DNA of 64,000 bases from Megachile rotundata (Eukaryota; Arthropoda; Insecta; Hymenoptera; Megachilidae). The notes beneath the pieces were generated by a model. That model worked only from the letters and a program-made list of their open reading frames with translations, ran no database searches and was not told the origin of the DNA. The position numbers and the translations under genes are program-made. Positions 1-16,070 of this stretch are shown here, piece by piece (position 1 is the stretch's first letter; each line of letters opens with the position of its first letter). Location: assembly GCF_050947335.1 (NCBI RefSeq), contig NW_027473316.1, positions 1,550,001 through 1,614,000 on the forward strand, read 5' to 3'.

Positions 1-897
1 ATTGTATGATTGTGATTGTATGATTGTGATTGTATGATTATGATTGTATGATTGTGATGGCATGATAGTGATTGTATGATTGTGATTGTATGATTGTGAT
101 TGTATGATTGTGATTGTATGAATGTGATTGTATGATTGCGATTGTGTGATTGTGATTGTATGATTGTGATTGTATGATAGTGATTGTATGATAGTGATTG
201 TATGATTGTGATTGCATGATTGCGATTGTATGATTATGATTGAATGATTGTGATTGTATGACTGTGATTGTGTGATCGTGATTGTGAGATTGTGATTGTA
301 TGATTTTGATTGTATGATGGTGATTGTATGATCGTGATTGTGAGATTGTGATTGTATGATTCTGATTGTATGATTGTGATTGTATGATTGTGATTGTATG
401 ATTGCGATTGTATGATTGTGATTGTATGATTGTGATTGTATGATAGTGATTGTATGATAGTGATTGTATGATTGTGATTGTATGATTGTGATTGTATGAT
501 TGCGATTGTATGATTATGATTGAATGATTGTGATTGTATGACTGTGATTGTGTGATTGTGATTGTGAGATTGTGATTGTATGATTTTGATTGTATGATGG
601 TGATTGTATGATCGTGATTGTGAGATTGTGATTGTGAGATTGTGATTGTATGATTGTGATTCAATGATTGTGATTGTATGATAGTAATTGTATGATTGTG
701 ATTGTATGATTGCGATTGTATGATCGTGATTGCCTGATTGTGATTGTGTGATTGTGATTGTATGATTGCGATTGTATGATTGTGATCGTATGATTGTGAT
801 TCTTTGATTGCGATTGTATGATTGTGATTGTATGATTGTGATTGTATGATTGTGATTGTATGATTGTGATTGTATGATTGTGATTGTATGATTGTGA

Positions 898-1336
898 TCG
901 TATGATTGTGGTTGTATAATTAAGGTTGTATGATTGTTTCTGTATGATTGTGATTGTATGTTTGCGGTTGTATGATTGTGATTGTATGATTGAGATTGTA
1001 TGATTGTGATCGTATGATTGTGAATCTTTGATTGCGATTGAATGATTGTGATTGTATGATTGTGATTGTATGATTGTGATTGTATGATTGTGATTCTTTC
1101 ATTGCGATTGTATGATTGTGATTGTATGATTGTGATTGTATGATTGTGATTGTATGATTGTGATCGTATGATTGTGGTTGTGTAATTAAGGTTGTATGAT
1201 TATTTCTGTATGATTGTGATTGTATGTTTGCGGTTGTATGATTGTGATTGTATGATTGAGATTGTATGATTGTGATCGTATGATTGTGAATCTTTGATTG
1301 CGATTGAATGATTGTGATTGTATGATTGTGATTGTA
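898..1336. repeat. Local 266-bp step duplication in satellite
   Basis: A string of rare variants occurs twice at a spacing of 266 bp (19 x 14): TAATTAAGG, then TGTTTGCGGTTG (959 and 1225), GAGATTG, and GAATCTTTGATTGCGATTGA. The two copies differ at a few positions, for instance GTATAATTAAGG against GTGTAATTAAGG and GTTTCTG against ATTTCTG. A related block is seen again around 3000-3130. It illustrates the smallest higher-order step in the array. Outer limits are approximate. Confidence 0.75.
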
Positions 1337-4300
1337 TGATTGTGATTGTATGATTGTGATTGTATGATTGTGATTGTATGATTGTGATTGTATGATTGTG
1401 ATTGTATGATTGTGATTGTATGATAGTGATTGTATGATTGTTTCTGTATGATTGTGATTGTATGATTGCGATTGTATGATTATGATTGTATAATTGTGAT
1501 TGTATGATTGTGATTGTGTGATTGTGATTGTGAGATTTGATTGTATAATCGTGATTGTATGATCGTGATTGTGAGATTGTGATTGTATGATTGTGATTGT
1601 ATGATAGTGATTGTATGATAGTGATTGTATGATTGTGATTGTATGATTGCGATTGTATGATTATGATTGAATGATTGTGATTGTATGACTGTGATTGTGT
1701 GATCGTGATTGTGAGATTGTGATTGTATGATTTTGATTGTATGATGGTGATTGTATGATCGTGATTGTGAGATTGTGATTGTGAGATTGTGATTGTATGA
1801 TTGTGATTCAATGATTGTGATTGTATGATAGTAATTGTATGATTGTGATTGTATGATTGTGATCGTATGATTGTGGTTGTATAATTAAGGTTGTATGATT
1901 GTTTCTGTATGATTGTGATTGTATGATTGCGATTGTATGATTGTGATTGTATGATTGTGATTGTATGATTGTGGTTGTATGATCGTGATTGCCTGATTGT
2001 GATTGTATGATTGTGATTGTATGATTGTGATTGTATGATTGTGATTGTATGACTGTGATTGTATGATTGTGATTGTATGATTGTGATTGTATGATTGTGA
2101 TTGTATGATTGTGATTGTATGATTGTGATCGTATGATTGTGGTTGTATAATTATGGTTGTCTGATTGTTTCTGTATGATTGTGATTGTATGATTGCGATT
2201 GTATGATTGTGATTGTATGATTGTGATTGTATGATTGTGATTGTATGATTGTGATTGCATGATTGTGATTGTATGATTGTGATTGTATGATTGTGATTGT
2301 ATGATTGTGGTTGTATGATTGTGATTGTATGATTGTGATTCTTTCATTGCGATTGTATGATTGTGATTGTATGATTGTGATTGTATGATTGTGATTGTAT
2401 GATTGTGATTGTATGATTGTGATCGTATGATTGTGGTTGTATAATTAAGGTTGTATGATTGTTTCTGTATGATTGTGATTGTATGATTGCGATTGTATGA
2501 TCGTGATTGTGAGATTGTGATTGTGAGATTGTGATTGTATGATTGTGATTGAATGATTGTGATTGTGTGATAGTAATTGTATGATTGTGATTGTATGATT
2601 GTGATTGTATGATTGTGATTGTATGATAGTAATTGTATGATTGTGATTGTATGATCGTGATTGTGAGATTGTGATTGTATGATTGCGATTGTATGATTGT
2701 GATTGTATGATTGTGATTGTATGACTGTGATTGTAAGATTGTGATTGTGTGATTGCGATTGTATGATTGTGACTGTATAATTGTGATTGTATGATTGTGA
2801 TTCTATGATTGTGATTGTTTGATTCTGATTGTATGATTGTTATTGTATGATCCTGATTGTATGATTGTGATTGTATGATTGTGATTGTATGATTGTGATT
2901 TTATGATTGTGATTCTTTCATTGCGATTGTATGATTGTGATTGTATGATTGTGATTGTATGATTGTGATTGTATGATTGTGATCGTATGATTGTGGTTGT
3001 ATAATTAAGGTTGTATGATTATTTCTGTATGATTGTGATTGTATGATTGCGGTTGTATGATTGTGATTGTATGATTGAGATTGTATGATTGTGATCGTAT
3101 GATTGTGAATCTTTGATTGCGATTGTATGATTGTGATTGTATGATTGTGATTGTATGATTGTGATTGTATGATTGTGATTGTATGATTGTGATTGTATGA
3201 TTGTGATTGTATGATTGTGATTGTATGATTGTGATTGTATGATTGTGATTGTATGATAGTGATTGTATGATTGTTTCTGTATGATTGTGATTGTATGATT
3301 GCGATTGTATGATTGCGATTGTATGATTATGATTGAATGATTGTGATTGTATGACTGTGATTGTGTGATCGTGATTGTGAGATTGTGATTGTATGATTTT
3401 GATTGTATGATGGTGATTGTATGATCGTGATTGTGAGATTGTGATTGTATGATTGTGATTGTATGATTGTGATTGTATGATTGTGATTGTATGATTGTGA
3501 TTGTATGATTGTGATTGTATGATTGTGATTGTATGATTGCGATTGTATGATTGTGATTGTATGATTGTGATTGTATGATAGTGATTGTATGATAGTGATT
3601 GTATGATTGTGATTGTATGATTGTGATTGTATGATTGCGATTGTATGATTATGATTGAATGATTGTGATTGTATGACTGTGATTGTGTGATTGTGATTGT
3701 GAGATTGTGATCGTGTGATTGTGATTCCTTGATTGCGATTGTATGATTGTGATTGTATGATTGTGATTGTATGATTGCGATTGTATGATTATGGTTGTAT
3801 GATTGTGATTGTATGATTGTGATTCTTTCATTGCGATTGTATGATTGTGATTGTATGATTGTGATTGTATGATTGTGATTGTATGATTGTGATTGTATGA
3901 TTGTGATCGTATGATTGTGGTTGTATAATTAAGGTTGTATGATTGTTTCTGTATGATTGTGATTGTATGATTGCGATTGTATGATTGTGATTGTATGATT
4001 GTGATTGTATGATTGTGGTTGTATGATCGTGATTGCCTGATTGTGATTGTATGATTGTGATTGTATGATTGTGATTGTATGATTGTGATTGTATGACTGT
4101 GATTGTATGATTGTGGTTGTATGATTGTGATTGTATGATTGTGATTGTATGGTTGTGATCGTATGATTGTGGTTGTATAATTATGGTTGTCTGATTGTTT
4201 CTGTATGATTGTGATTGTATGATTGCGATTGTATGATTGTGATTGTATGATTGTGATTGTATGATTGTGATTGTATGATTGTGATTGTATGATTGTGATT

Positions 4301-7300
4301 GCATGATTGTGATTGTATGATTGTGATTGTATGATTGTGATTGTATGATTGTGGTTGTATGATTGTGATTGTATGATTGTGATTCTTTCATTGCGATTGT
4401 ATGATTGTGATTGTATGATTGTGATTGTATGATTGTGATTGTATGATTGTGATCGTATGATTGTGGTTGTATAATTAAGGTTGTGTGATTGTTTCTGTAT
4501 GATTGTGATTGTATGATTGCGATTGTATGATCGTGATTGTGAGATTGTGATTGTGAGATTGTGATTGTATGATTGTGATTGAATGATTGTGATTGTGTGA
4601 TAGTAATTGTATGATTGTGATTGTATGATTGTGATTGTATGATTGTGATTGTATGATAGTAATTGTATGATTGTGATTGTATGATCGTGATTGTATGATT
4701 GTGACTTTATAATTGTGATTGTATGATTGTGTTTGTATGATTGTGATTGTATGATTGTGATTGTATGATTGTGATCGTATGATTGTGATCGTATAATTGT
4801 GATCGTATGATTGTGATCGTATGATTGTGATTGTATGATTGTGATTGTATGATTGTAATTGTATGATTGTGATTGTATGATTGTGATTGTATGATTGTGA
4901 CTGTTTGATTGTGATTGTATGATTGTGATTCTATGATTGTGATTGTTTGATTCTGATTGTATGATTGTTATTGTATGATCCTGATTGTATGATTGTGATT
5001 GTATGATTGTGATTGTATGATTGTGATTTTATGATTGTGATTCTTTCATTGCGATTGTATGATTGTGATTGTATGATTGTGATTGTATGATTGTGATTGT
5101 ATGATTGTGATCGTATGATTGTGGCTGTATAATTAAGGTTGTATGATTATTTCTGTATGATTGTGATTGTATGATTGCGGTTGTATGATTGTGATTGTAT
5201 GATTGTGATTGTATGACAGTGATTGTATGATTGTTTCTGTATGATTGTGATTGTATGATTGCGATTGTATGATTGCGATTGAATGATTGTGATTGTATGA
5301 CTGTGATTGTGTGATCGTAATTGTGAGATTGTGATTGTATGATTTTGATTGTATGATGGTGATTGTATGATCGTGATTGTGAGATTGTGATTGTATGATT
5401 GTGATTGTATGATTGTGATTGTATGATTGTGATTGTATGATTGTGATTGTATGATTGTGATTGTATGATTGCGATTGTATGATTGTGATTGTATGATTGT
5501 GATTGTATGATAGTGATTGTATGATAGTGATTGTATGATTGTGATTGTATGATTGTGATTGTATGATTGTGATTGTATGATTGCGATTGTATGATTATGA
5601 TTGAATGATTGTGATTGTATGACTGTGATTGTGTGATTGTGATTGTGAGATTGTGATTGTATGATTGTGATTCTTTCATTGCGATTGTATGATTGTGATT
5701 GTATGATTGTGATTGTATGATTGTGATTGTATGATTGTGATTGTATGATTGTGATCGTATGATTGTGGTTGTATAATTAAGGTTGTATGATTGTTTCTGT
5801 ATGATTGTGATTGTATGATTGCGATTGTATGATTGTGATTGTATGATTGTGATTGTATGATTGTGGTTGTATGATCGTGATTGCCTGATTGTGATTGTAT
5901 GATTGTGATTGTATGATTGTGATTGTATGATTGTGATTGTATGATTGTGATTGTATGACTGTGATTGTATGATTGTGATTGTATGATTGTGATTGTATGA
6001 TTGTGATCGTATGATTGTGGTTGTATAAATAAGGTTGTATGATTGTTTCTGTATGATTGTGATTGTATGATTGCGATTGTATGATTGTGATTGTATGATT
6101 GTGATTGTATGATTGTGGTTGTATGAACGTGATTGCCCGATTGTGATTGTATGATTGTGATTGTATGATAGTGATTGTATGATTGTTTCTGTATGATTGT
6201 GATTGTATGATTGCGATTGTATGATTATGATTGTATAATTGTGATTGTATGATTGTGATTGTGTGATTGTGATTGTGAGATTTGATTGTATGATCGTGAT
6301 TGCATGATCGTGATTGTGAGATTGTGATTGTATGATTGTGATTGAATGATTGTGATTGTATGATTGCGATTGTATGATTGTGATTGTATGATTGTGATTG
6401 TATGATAGTGATTGTATGATAGTGATTGTATGATAGTGATTGTATGATTGTGATTGTATGATTGTGATTGTATGATTGTGGTTGTATGATTGTGATTGTA
6501 TGATTGTGATTGTATGATAGTGATTGTATGATTGTGATTGTATGATTGTGATTGTATGATTGTGGTTGTATGATTGTGATTGTATGATTGTGATTGTATG
6601 ATTGTGATTGTATGACTGTGATTGTAAGATTGTGATTGTGTGATTGCGATTGTATGATTGTGACTGTATAATTGTGATTGTATGATTGTGTTTGTATGAT
6701 TGTGATTGTATGATTGTGATTGTATGATTGTGATCGTATGATTGTGATCGTATAATTGTGATCGTATGATTGTGATCGTATGATTGTGATTGTATGATTG
6801 TGATTGTATGATTGTGATTGTATGATTGTGATTGTATGATTGTGATTGTTTGATTGTGATTGTATGATTGTGATTGTATGATTGTGATTGTATGATTGTG
6901 ATTGTATGATAGTGATTGTATGATAGTGATTGTATGATTGTGATTGTATGATTGTGATTGTATGATTGCGATTGTATGATTATGATTGAATGATTGTGAT
7001 TGTATGACTGTGATTGTGTGATTGTGATTGTGAGATTGTGATTGTATGATTTTGATTGTATGATGGTGATTGTATGATCGTGATTGTGAGATTGTGATTG
7101 TGGGATTGTGATTGTATGATTGTGATTCAATGATTGTGATTGTATGATAGTAATTGTATGATTGTGATTGTATGATTGCGATTGTATGATCGTGATTGCC
7201 TGATTGTGATTGTATGATTGTGATTGTATGATTGCGATTGTATGATTGTGATCGTATGATTGTGATTCTTTGATTGCGATTGTATGATTGTGATTGTATG

Positions 7301-9759
7301 ATTGTGATTGTATGATTGTGATTGTATGATTATGGTTGTATGATTGTGAATGTATGATTGTGATTCTTTCATTGCGATTGTATGATTGTGATTGTATGAT
7401 TGTGATTGTATGATTGTGATTGTATGATTGTGATTGTATGATTGTGATCGTATGATTGTGGTTGTATAATTAAGGTTGTATGATTGTTTCTGTATGATTG
7501 TGATTGTATGATTGCGATTGTATGATTGTGATTGTATGATTGTGATTGTATGATTGTGGTTGTATGATCGTGATTGCCTGATTGTGATTGTATGATTGTG
7601 ATTGTATGATTGTGATTGTATGATTGTGATTGTATGACTGTGATTGTATGATTGTGATTGTATGATTGTGATTGTATGATTGTGATTGTATGATTGTGAT
7701 TGTATGATTGTGATTGTATGATTGTGATCGTATGATTGTGGTTGTATAATTAAGGTTGTCTGATTGTTTCCGTATGATTGTGATTGTATGATTGCGATTG
7801 TATGATTGTGATTGTATGATTGTGATTGTATGATTGTGATTGAATGATTGTGATTGTATGATAGTAATTGTATGATTGTGATTGTATGATTGCGATTGTA
7901 TGATTGTGATTGTATGATTGTGAGTGTATGATTGTGATTGTATGACTGTGATCGTATGATTGTGATTCTTTGATTGCGATTGTATGATTGTGATTGTATG
8001 ATTGTGATTGTATGATTGTGATTGTATGATTGTGATTGTATGATTGTGATTGTATGATTGTGATTGTATGATTGTGATTGTATGATTGTGATTGTATGAT
8101 TGTGATTGCATGATTGTAATTGTATGATTGTGATTGTATGACTGTGATTGTATGATTGTGATTGTATTATTGTGATTGTATGATTGTGATCGTATGATTG
8201 TGATTCTTTGATTGCGATTGTATGATTGTGATTGTATGATTGTGATTGTATGATTGTGATTGTATGATTGTGATTGCATGATTGTAATTGTATGATTGTG
8301 ATTGTATGACTGTGATTGTATGATTGTGGTTGTATTATTGTGATTGTATGATTGTGATTTTATGATAGTGATTGTATGATTGTTTCTGTATGATTGTGAT
8401 TGTATGATTGCGATTGTATGATTATGATTGTATGATTGTGATTGTATGATTGTGATTGTGTGATTGTGATTGTGAGATTGTGATTGTAGGATCGTGATTG
8501 TATGATCGTGATTGTGAGATTGTGGTTGTATGATTGTGATTGTATGATTGTGATTGTATGATAGTAATTGTATGATTGTGATAGTATGATTGCGATTGTA
8601 TGATTGTGATTGTATGATTGCGATTGTATGATTGTGATCGTATGATTGTGATTCTTTCATTGCGATTGTATGATTGTGATTGTATGATTGTGATTGTATG
8701 ATTGTGATTGTATGATTGTGATTGTATGATTGTGATTGTATGATTGTGATTGTATGATTGTGATTGTATGATTGTGATTGTATGATTGTGATTGTATGAT
8801 TGTGATTGTATGATTATGATTGTATGATTGTGATTGCATGATAGTGATTGTATGATTGTGATTGTATGATTGTGATTGTATGATTGTGATTGTATGATTG
8901 TGATTGTATGATTGTGATTGTATGATAGTGATTGTATGATAGTGATTGTATGATTGTGATTGTATGATTGTGATTGTATGATTGCGATTGTATGATTATG
9001 ATTGAATGATTGTGATTGTATGACTGTGATTGTGTGATTGTGATTGTGAGATTGTGTTTGTATGATTTTGATTGTATGATGGTGATTGTATGATCGTGAT
9101 TGTGAGATTGTGATTGTGGGATTGTGATTGTATGATTGTGATTCAATGATTGTGATTGTATGATAGTAATTGTATGATTGTGATTGTATGATTGCGATTG
9201 TATGATCGTGATTGCCTGATTGTGATTGTATGATTGTGATTGTATGATTGTGATCGTATGATTGTGATTCTTTGATTGCGATTGTATGATTGTGATTGTA
9301 TGATTGTGATTGTATGATTGTGATTATATGATTGTGATTGTATGATTATGGTTGTATGATTGTGATTGTATGATTGTGATTCTTTCATTGCGATTGTATG
9401 ATTGTGATTGTATGATTGTGATTGTATGATTGTGATTGTATGATTGTGATTGTATGACTGTGATTGTATGATTGTGATTGTATGATTGTGATTGTATGAT
9501 TGTGATTGTATGATTGTGATTGTATGATTGTGATCGTATGATTGTGGTTGTATAATTAAGGTTGTCTGATTGTTTCTGTATGATTGTGATTGTATGATTG
9601 CGATTGTATGATTGTGATTGTATGATTGTGATTGTATGATTGTGATTGTATGATTGTGATTGCATGATTGTGTTTGTATGATTGTGATTGTATGATTGTG
9701 ATTGTATGATTGTGGTTGTATGATTGTGATTGTATGATTGTGATTGTATGATTGTGATC

Positions 9760-12700
9760 GTATGATTGTGATCGTATAATTGTGATCGTATGATTGTGAT
9801 CGTATGATTGTGATTGTATGATTGTGATTGTATGATTGTAATTGTATGATTGTGATTGTATGATTGTGATTGTATGATTGTGACTGTTTGATTGTGATTG
9901 TATGATTGTGATTCTATGATTGTGATTGTTTGATTCTGATTGTATGATTGTTATTGTATGATCCTGATTGTATGATTGTGATTGTATGATTGTGATTGTA
10001 TGATTGTGATTCTTTCATTGCGATTGTATGATTGTGATTGTATGATTGTGATTGTATGATTGTGATTGTATGATTGTGATTGTATGATTGTGATTGTATG
10101 ATTGTGATCGTATGATTGTGGTTGTATAATTAAGGTTGTATGATTATTTCTGTATGATTGTGATTGTATGATTGCGGTTGTATGATTGTGATTGTATGAT
10201 TGAGATTGTATGATTGTGATCGTATGATTGTGAATCTTTGATTGCGATTGTATGATTGTGATTGTATGATTGTGATTGTATGATTGTGATTGTATGATTG
10301 TGATTGTATGATTGTGATTGTATGATTGTGATTGTATGATTGTGATTGTATGATTGTGATTGTATGATTGTGATTGTATGATTGTGATTGTATGATTGTG
10401 ATTGTATGATTGTGATTGTATGATAGTGATTGTATGATTGTTTCTGTATGATTGTGATTGTATGATTGCGATTGTATGATTATGATTGTATAATTGTGAT
10501 TGTATGATTGTGATTGTGTGATTGTGATTGTGAGATTTGATTGTATGATCGTGATTGTATGATCGTGATTGTGAGATTGTGATTGTATGATTGTGATTGA
10601 ATGATTGTGATTGTATGATAGTAATTGTATGATTGTGAATGTATGATTGCGATTGTATGATTGTGATTGTATGATTGTGATTGTATGACTGTGATCGTAT
10701 GATTGTGATTCTTTGATTGCGATTGTATGATTGTGATTGTATGATTGTGATTGTATGATTGTGATTGTATGATTGTGATTGTATGATTGTGATTGCATTA
10801 TTGTAATTGTATGATACTGATTGTATGATTGTTTCTGTATGATAGTGATTGTATGATAGTAATTGTATGATTGTGATTGTATGATTGCGATTGTATGATT
10901 GTGATTGTATGATTGTGATTGTATGACTGTGATCGTATGATTGTGATTCTTTGATTGCGATTGTATGATTGTGATTGTATGATTGTGATTGTATGATTGT
11001 GACTGCATGATTGTAATTGTATGATTGTGATTGTATGACTGTGATTGTATGATTGTGATTGTATGATTGTGATTGTATGATTGTGATTGTATGATAGTGA
11101 TTGTATGATTGTTTCTGTATGATTGTGATTGTATGATTGCGATTGTATGATTATGATTGTATGATTGGGATTGTATGATTGTGATTGTGTGATTGTGATT
11201 GCGAGATTGTGATTGTATGACCGTGATTGTATGATCGTGATTGTGAGATTGTGGTTGTATGATTGTGATTGTATGATTGTGATTGTATGATAGTAATTGT
11301 ATGATTGTGATAGTATGATTGCGATTGTATGATTGTGATTGTATGATTGTGATTGTATGATTGTGATTGTATGATTGTGATCGTATGATTGTGATTCTTT
11401 CATTGCGATTGTATGATTGTGATTGTATGATTGTGATCGTATGATTGTGATTCTTTCATTGCGATTGAATGATTGTGATTGTATGATTGTGATTGTATGA
11501 TTGTGATTGTATGATTGTGATTGTATGATTGTGATTGTATGATTGTGATTGTATGATTGTGATTGTATGATTATGATTGTATGATTGTGATTGCATGATA
11601 GTGATTGTATGATTGTGATTGTATGATTGTGATTGTATGATTGTGATTGTATGATTGCGATTGTGTGATTGTGATTGTATGATTGTGATTGTATGATAGT
11701 GATTGTATGATAGTGATTGTATGATTGTGATTGTATGATTGCGATTGTATGATTATGATTGAATGATTGTGATTGTATGACTGTGATTGTGTGATCGTGA
11801 TTGTGAGATTGTGATTGTATGATTTTGATTGTATGATGGTGATTGTATGATCGTGATTGTGAGATTGTGATTGTATGATTGTGATTGTATGATTGTGATT
11901 GTATGATTGTGATTGTATGATTGTGATTGTATGATTGTGATTGTATGATAGTGATTGTATGATTGTGATTGTATGATTGTGATTGTATGATTGCGATTGT
12001 ATGATTATGATTGAATGATTGTGATTGTATGACTGTGATTGTGTGATTGTGATTGTGAGATTGTGATTGTATGATTGTGATTCTTTCATTGCGATTGTAT
12101 GATTGTGATTGTATGATTGTGATTGTATGATTGTGATTGTATGATTGTGATTGTATGATTGTGATTGTATGATTGTGATTGTATGATAGTGATTGTATGA
12201 TTGTGATTGTATGATTGCGATTGTATGATTATGATTGAATGATTGTGATTGTATGACTGTGATTGTGTGATCGTGATTGTGAGATTGTGATTGTATGATC
12301 TTGATTGTATGATGGTGATTGTATGATCGTGATTGTGAGATTGTGATTGTATGATTGTGATTGTATGATTGTGATTGTATGATTGTGATTGTATGATTGT
12401 GATTGTATGATTGTGATTGTATGATTGTGATTGTATGATTGTGATTGTATGATTGCGATTGTATGATTGTGATTGTATAATTAAGGTTGAATGATTGTTT
12501 CTGTATGATTGTGATTGTATGATTGCGATTGTATGATTGTGATTGTATGATTGTGATTGTATGATTGTGATTGTATGATTGTGGTTGTATGATCGTGATT
12601 GCCTGATTGTGATTGTATGATTGTGATTGTATGATTGTGATTGTATGATTGTGATTGTATGACTGTGATTGTATGATTGTGATTGTATGATTGTGATTGT

Positions 12701-15700
12701 ATGATTGTGATTGTATGACTGTGATTGTATGATTGTGATTGTATGATTGTGATTGTATGATTGTGTTTGTATGATAGTGATTGTATGATTGTTTCTGTAT
12801 GATTGTGATTGTATGATTGGGATTGTATGATTATGATTGTATGATTGTGATTGTATGATTGTGATTGTGTGATTGTGATTGTGAGATTGTGATTGTATGA
12901 TCGTGATTGTATGATCGTGATTGTGAGATTGTGGTTGTATGATTGTGATTGTATGATTGTGATTGTATGATTTTGATTGTATGATTGTGATCGTATGATT
13001 GTGATTCTTTCATTGCGATTGTATGATTGTGATTGTATGATTGTGATTGTATGATTGTGATTGTATGATTGTGATTGTATGATTGTGATTGCATGATTAC
13101 GATTGTATGATTGTGATCGTATGATTGTGATTCTTTGATTGCGATTGTATGATTGTGATTGTATGATTGTGATTGTATGATTGTGATTGTATGATTGTGA
13201 TTGCATGATTGTAATTGTATGATTGTGATTGTATGACTGTGATTGTATGATTGTGATTGTATTATTGTGATTGTATGATTGTGATTTTATGATAGTGATT
13301 GTATGATTGTTTCTGTATGATTGTGATTGTATGATTGCGATTGTATGATTATGATTGTATGATTGTGATTGTATGATTGTGATTGTGTGATTGTGATTGT
13401 GAGATTGTGATTGTAGGATCGTGATTGTATGATCGTGATTGTGAGATTGTGGTTGTATGATTGTGATTGTATGATTGTGATTGTATGATAGTAATTGTAT
13501 GATTGTGATAGTATGATTGCGATTGTATGATTGTGATTGTATGATTGCGATTGTATGATTGTGATCGTATGATTGTGATTCTTTCATTGCGATTGTATGA
13601 TTGTGATTGTATGATTGTGATTGTATGATTGTGATCGTATGATTGTGATTGTATGATTGTGATTGTATGATTGTGATTGTATGATTGTGATTGTATGATT
13701 ATGATTGTATGATTGTGATTGCATGATAGTGATTGTATGATTGTGATTGTATGATTGTGATTGTATGATTGTGATTGTATGATTGTGATTGTATGATTGT
13801 GATTGTATGATAGTGATTGTATGATAGTGATTGTATGATTGTGATTGTATGATTGTGATTGTATGATTGCGATTGTATGATTATGATTGAATGATTGTGA
13901 TTGTATGACTGTGATTGTGTGATTGTGATTGTGAGATTGTGATTGTATGATTTTGATTGTATGATGGTGATTGTATGATCGTGATTGTGAGATTGTGATT
14001 GTGGGATTGTGATTGTATGATTGTGATTCAATGATTGTGATTGTATGATAGTAATTGTATGATTGTGATTGTATGATTGCGATTGTATGATCGTGATTGC
14101 CTGATTGTGATTGTATGATTGTGATTGTATGATTGCGATTGTATGATTGTGATCGTATGATTGTGATTCTTTGATTGCGATTGTATGATTGTGATTGTAT
14201 GATTGTGATTGTATGATTGTGATTGTATGATTGTGATTGTATGATTATGGTTGTATGATTGTGATTGTATGATTGTGATTCTTTCATTGCGATTGTATGA
14301 TTGTGATTGTATGATTGTGATTGTATGATTGTGATTGTATGATTGTGATTGTATGACTGTGATTGTATGATTGTGATTGTATGGTTGTGATTGTATGATT
14401 GTGATTGTATGATTGTGATTGTATGATTGTGATCGTATGATTGTGGTTGTATAATTAAGGTTGTCTGATTGTTTCTGTATGATTGTGATTGTATGATTGC
14501 GATTGTATGATTGTGATTGTATGATTGTGATTGTATGATTGTGATTGTATGATTGTGATTGTATGATTGTGATTGCATGATTGTGATTGTATGATTGTGA
14601 TTGTATGATTGTGATTGTATGATTGTGGTTGTATGATTGTGATTGTATGATTGTGATTGTATGATTGTGATCGTATGATTGTGATCGTATAATTGTGATC
14701 GTATGATTGTGATCGTATGATTGTGATTGTATGATTGTGATTGTATGATTGTAATTGTATGATTGTGATTGTATGATTGTGATTGTATGATTGTGACTGT
14801 TTGATTGTGATTGTATGATTGTGATTCTATGATTGTGATTGTTTGATTCTGATTGTATGATTGTTATTGTATGATCCTGATTGTATGATTGTGATTGTAT
14901 GATTGTGATTGTATGATTGTGATTCTTTCATTGCGATTGTATGATTGTGATTGTATGATTGTGATTGTATGATTGTGATTGTATGATTGTGATTGTATGA
15001 TTGTGATCGTATGATTGTGGTTGTATAATTAAGGTTGTATGATTATTTCTGTATGATTGTGATTGTATGATTGCGGTTGTATGATTGTGATTGTATGATT
15101 GAGATTGTATGATTGTGATCGTATGATTGTGAATCTTTGATTGCGATTGTATGATTGTGATTGTATGATTGTGATTGTATGATTGTGATTGTATGATTGT
15201 GATTGTATGATTGTGATTGTATGATTGTGATTGTATGATTGTGATTGTATGATTGTGATTGTATGATTGTGATTGTATGATTGTGATTGTATGATTGTGA
15301 TTGTATGATAGTGATTGTATGATTGTTTCTGTATGATTGTGATTGTATGATTGCGATTGTATGATTATGATTGTATAATTGTGATTGTATGATTGTGATT
15401 GAATGATTGTGATTGTATGATAGTAATTGTATGATTGTGAATGTATGATTGCGATTGTATGATTGTGATTGTGTGATTGTGATTGTATGACTGTGATCGT
15501 ATGATTGTGATTCTTTGATTGCGATTGTATGATTGTGATTGTATGATTGTGATTGTATGATTGTGATTGTATGATTGTGATTGTATGATTGTGATTGCAT
15601 TATTGTAATTGTATGATAGTGATTGTATGATTGTTTCTGTATGATTGTGATTGTATGATAGTAATTGTATGATTGTGATTGTATGATTGCGATTGTATGA

Positions 15701-16070
15701 TTGTGATTGTATGATTGTGATTGTATGACTGTGATCGTATGATTGTGATTCTTTGATTGCGATTGTATGATTGTGATTGTATGATTGTGATTGTATGATT
15801 GTGACTGCATGATTGTAATTGTATGATTGTGATTGTATGACTGTGATTGTATGATTGTGATTGTATGATTGTGATTGTATGATTGTGATTGTATGATAGT
15901 GATTGTATGATTGTTTCTGTATGATTGTGATTGTATGATTGCGATTGTATGATTATGATTGTATGATTGGGATTGTATGATTGTGATTGTGTGATTGTGA
16001 TTGTGAGATTGTGATTGTATGACCGTGATTGTATGATCGTGATTGTGAGATTGTGGTTGTATGATTGTGA
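9760..16070. repeat. Higher-order repeat ~6.33 kb, copy A
   Basis: The order of variant units here is repeated almost base for base in the next ~6.3 kb. Matching landmarks are 9771 with 16084 (offset 6313), 10531 with 16858 (offset 6327), and 12300, 13099, 14684 and 16021 with partners exactly 6341 bp away. The offset grows only by whole 14-bp units. The copy is itself composite: a ~4.9-kb part (landmark 9771 to 14684, 4913 bp) followed by a ~1.4-kb part (14684 to 16084, 1400 bp) that resembles the start of the 4.9-kb part. Boundaries are approximate. Confidence 0.85.
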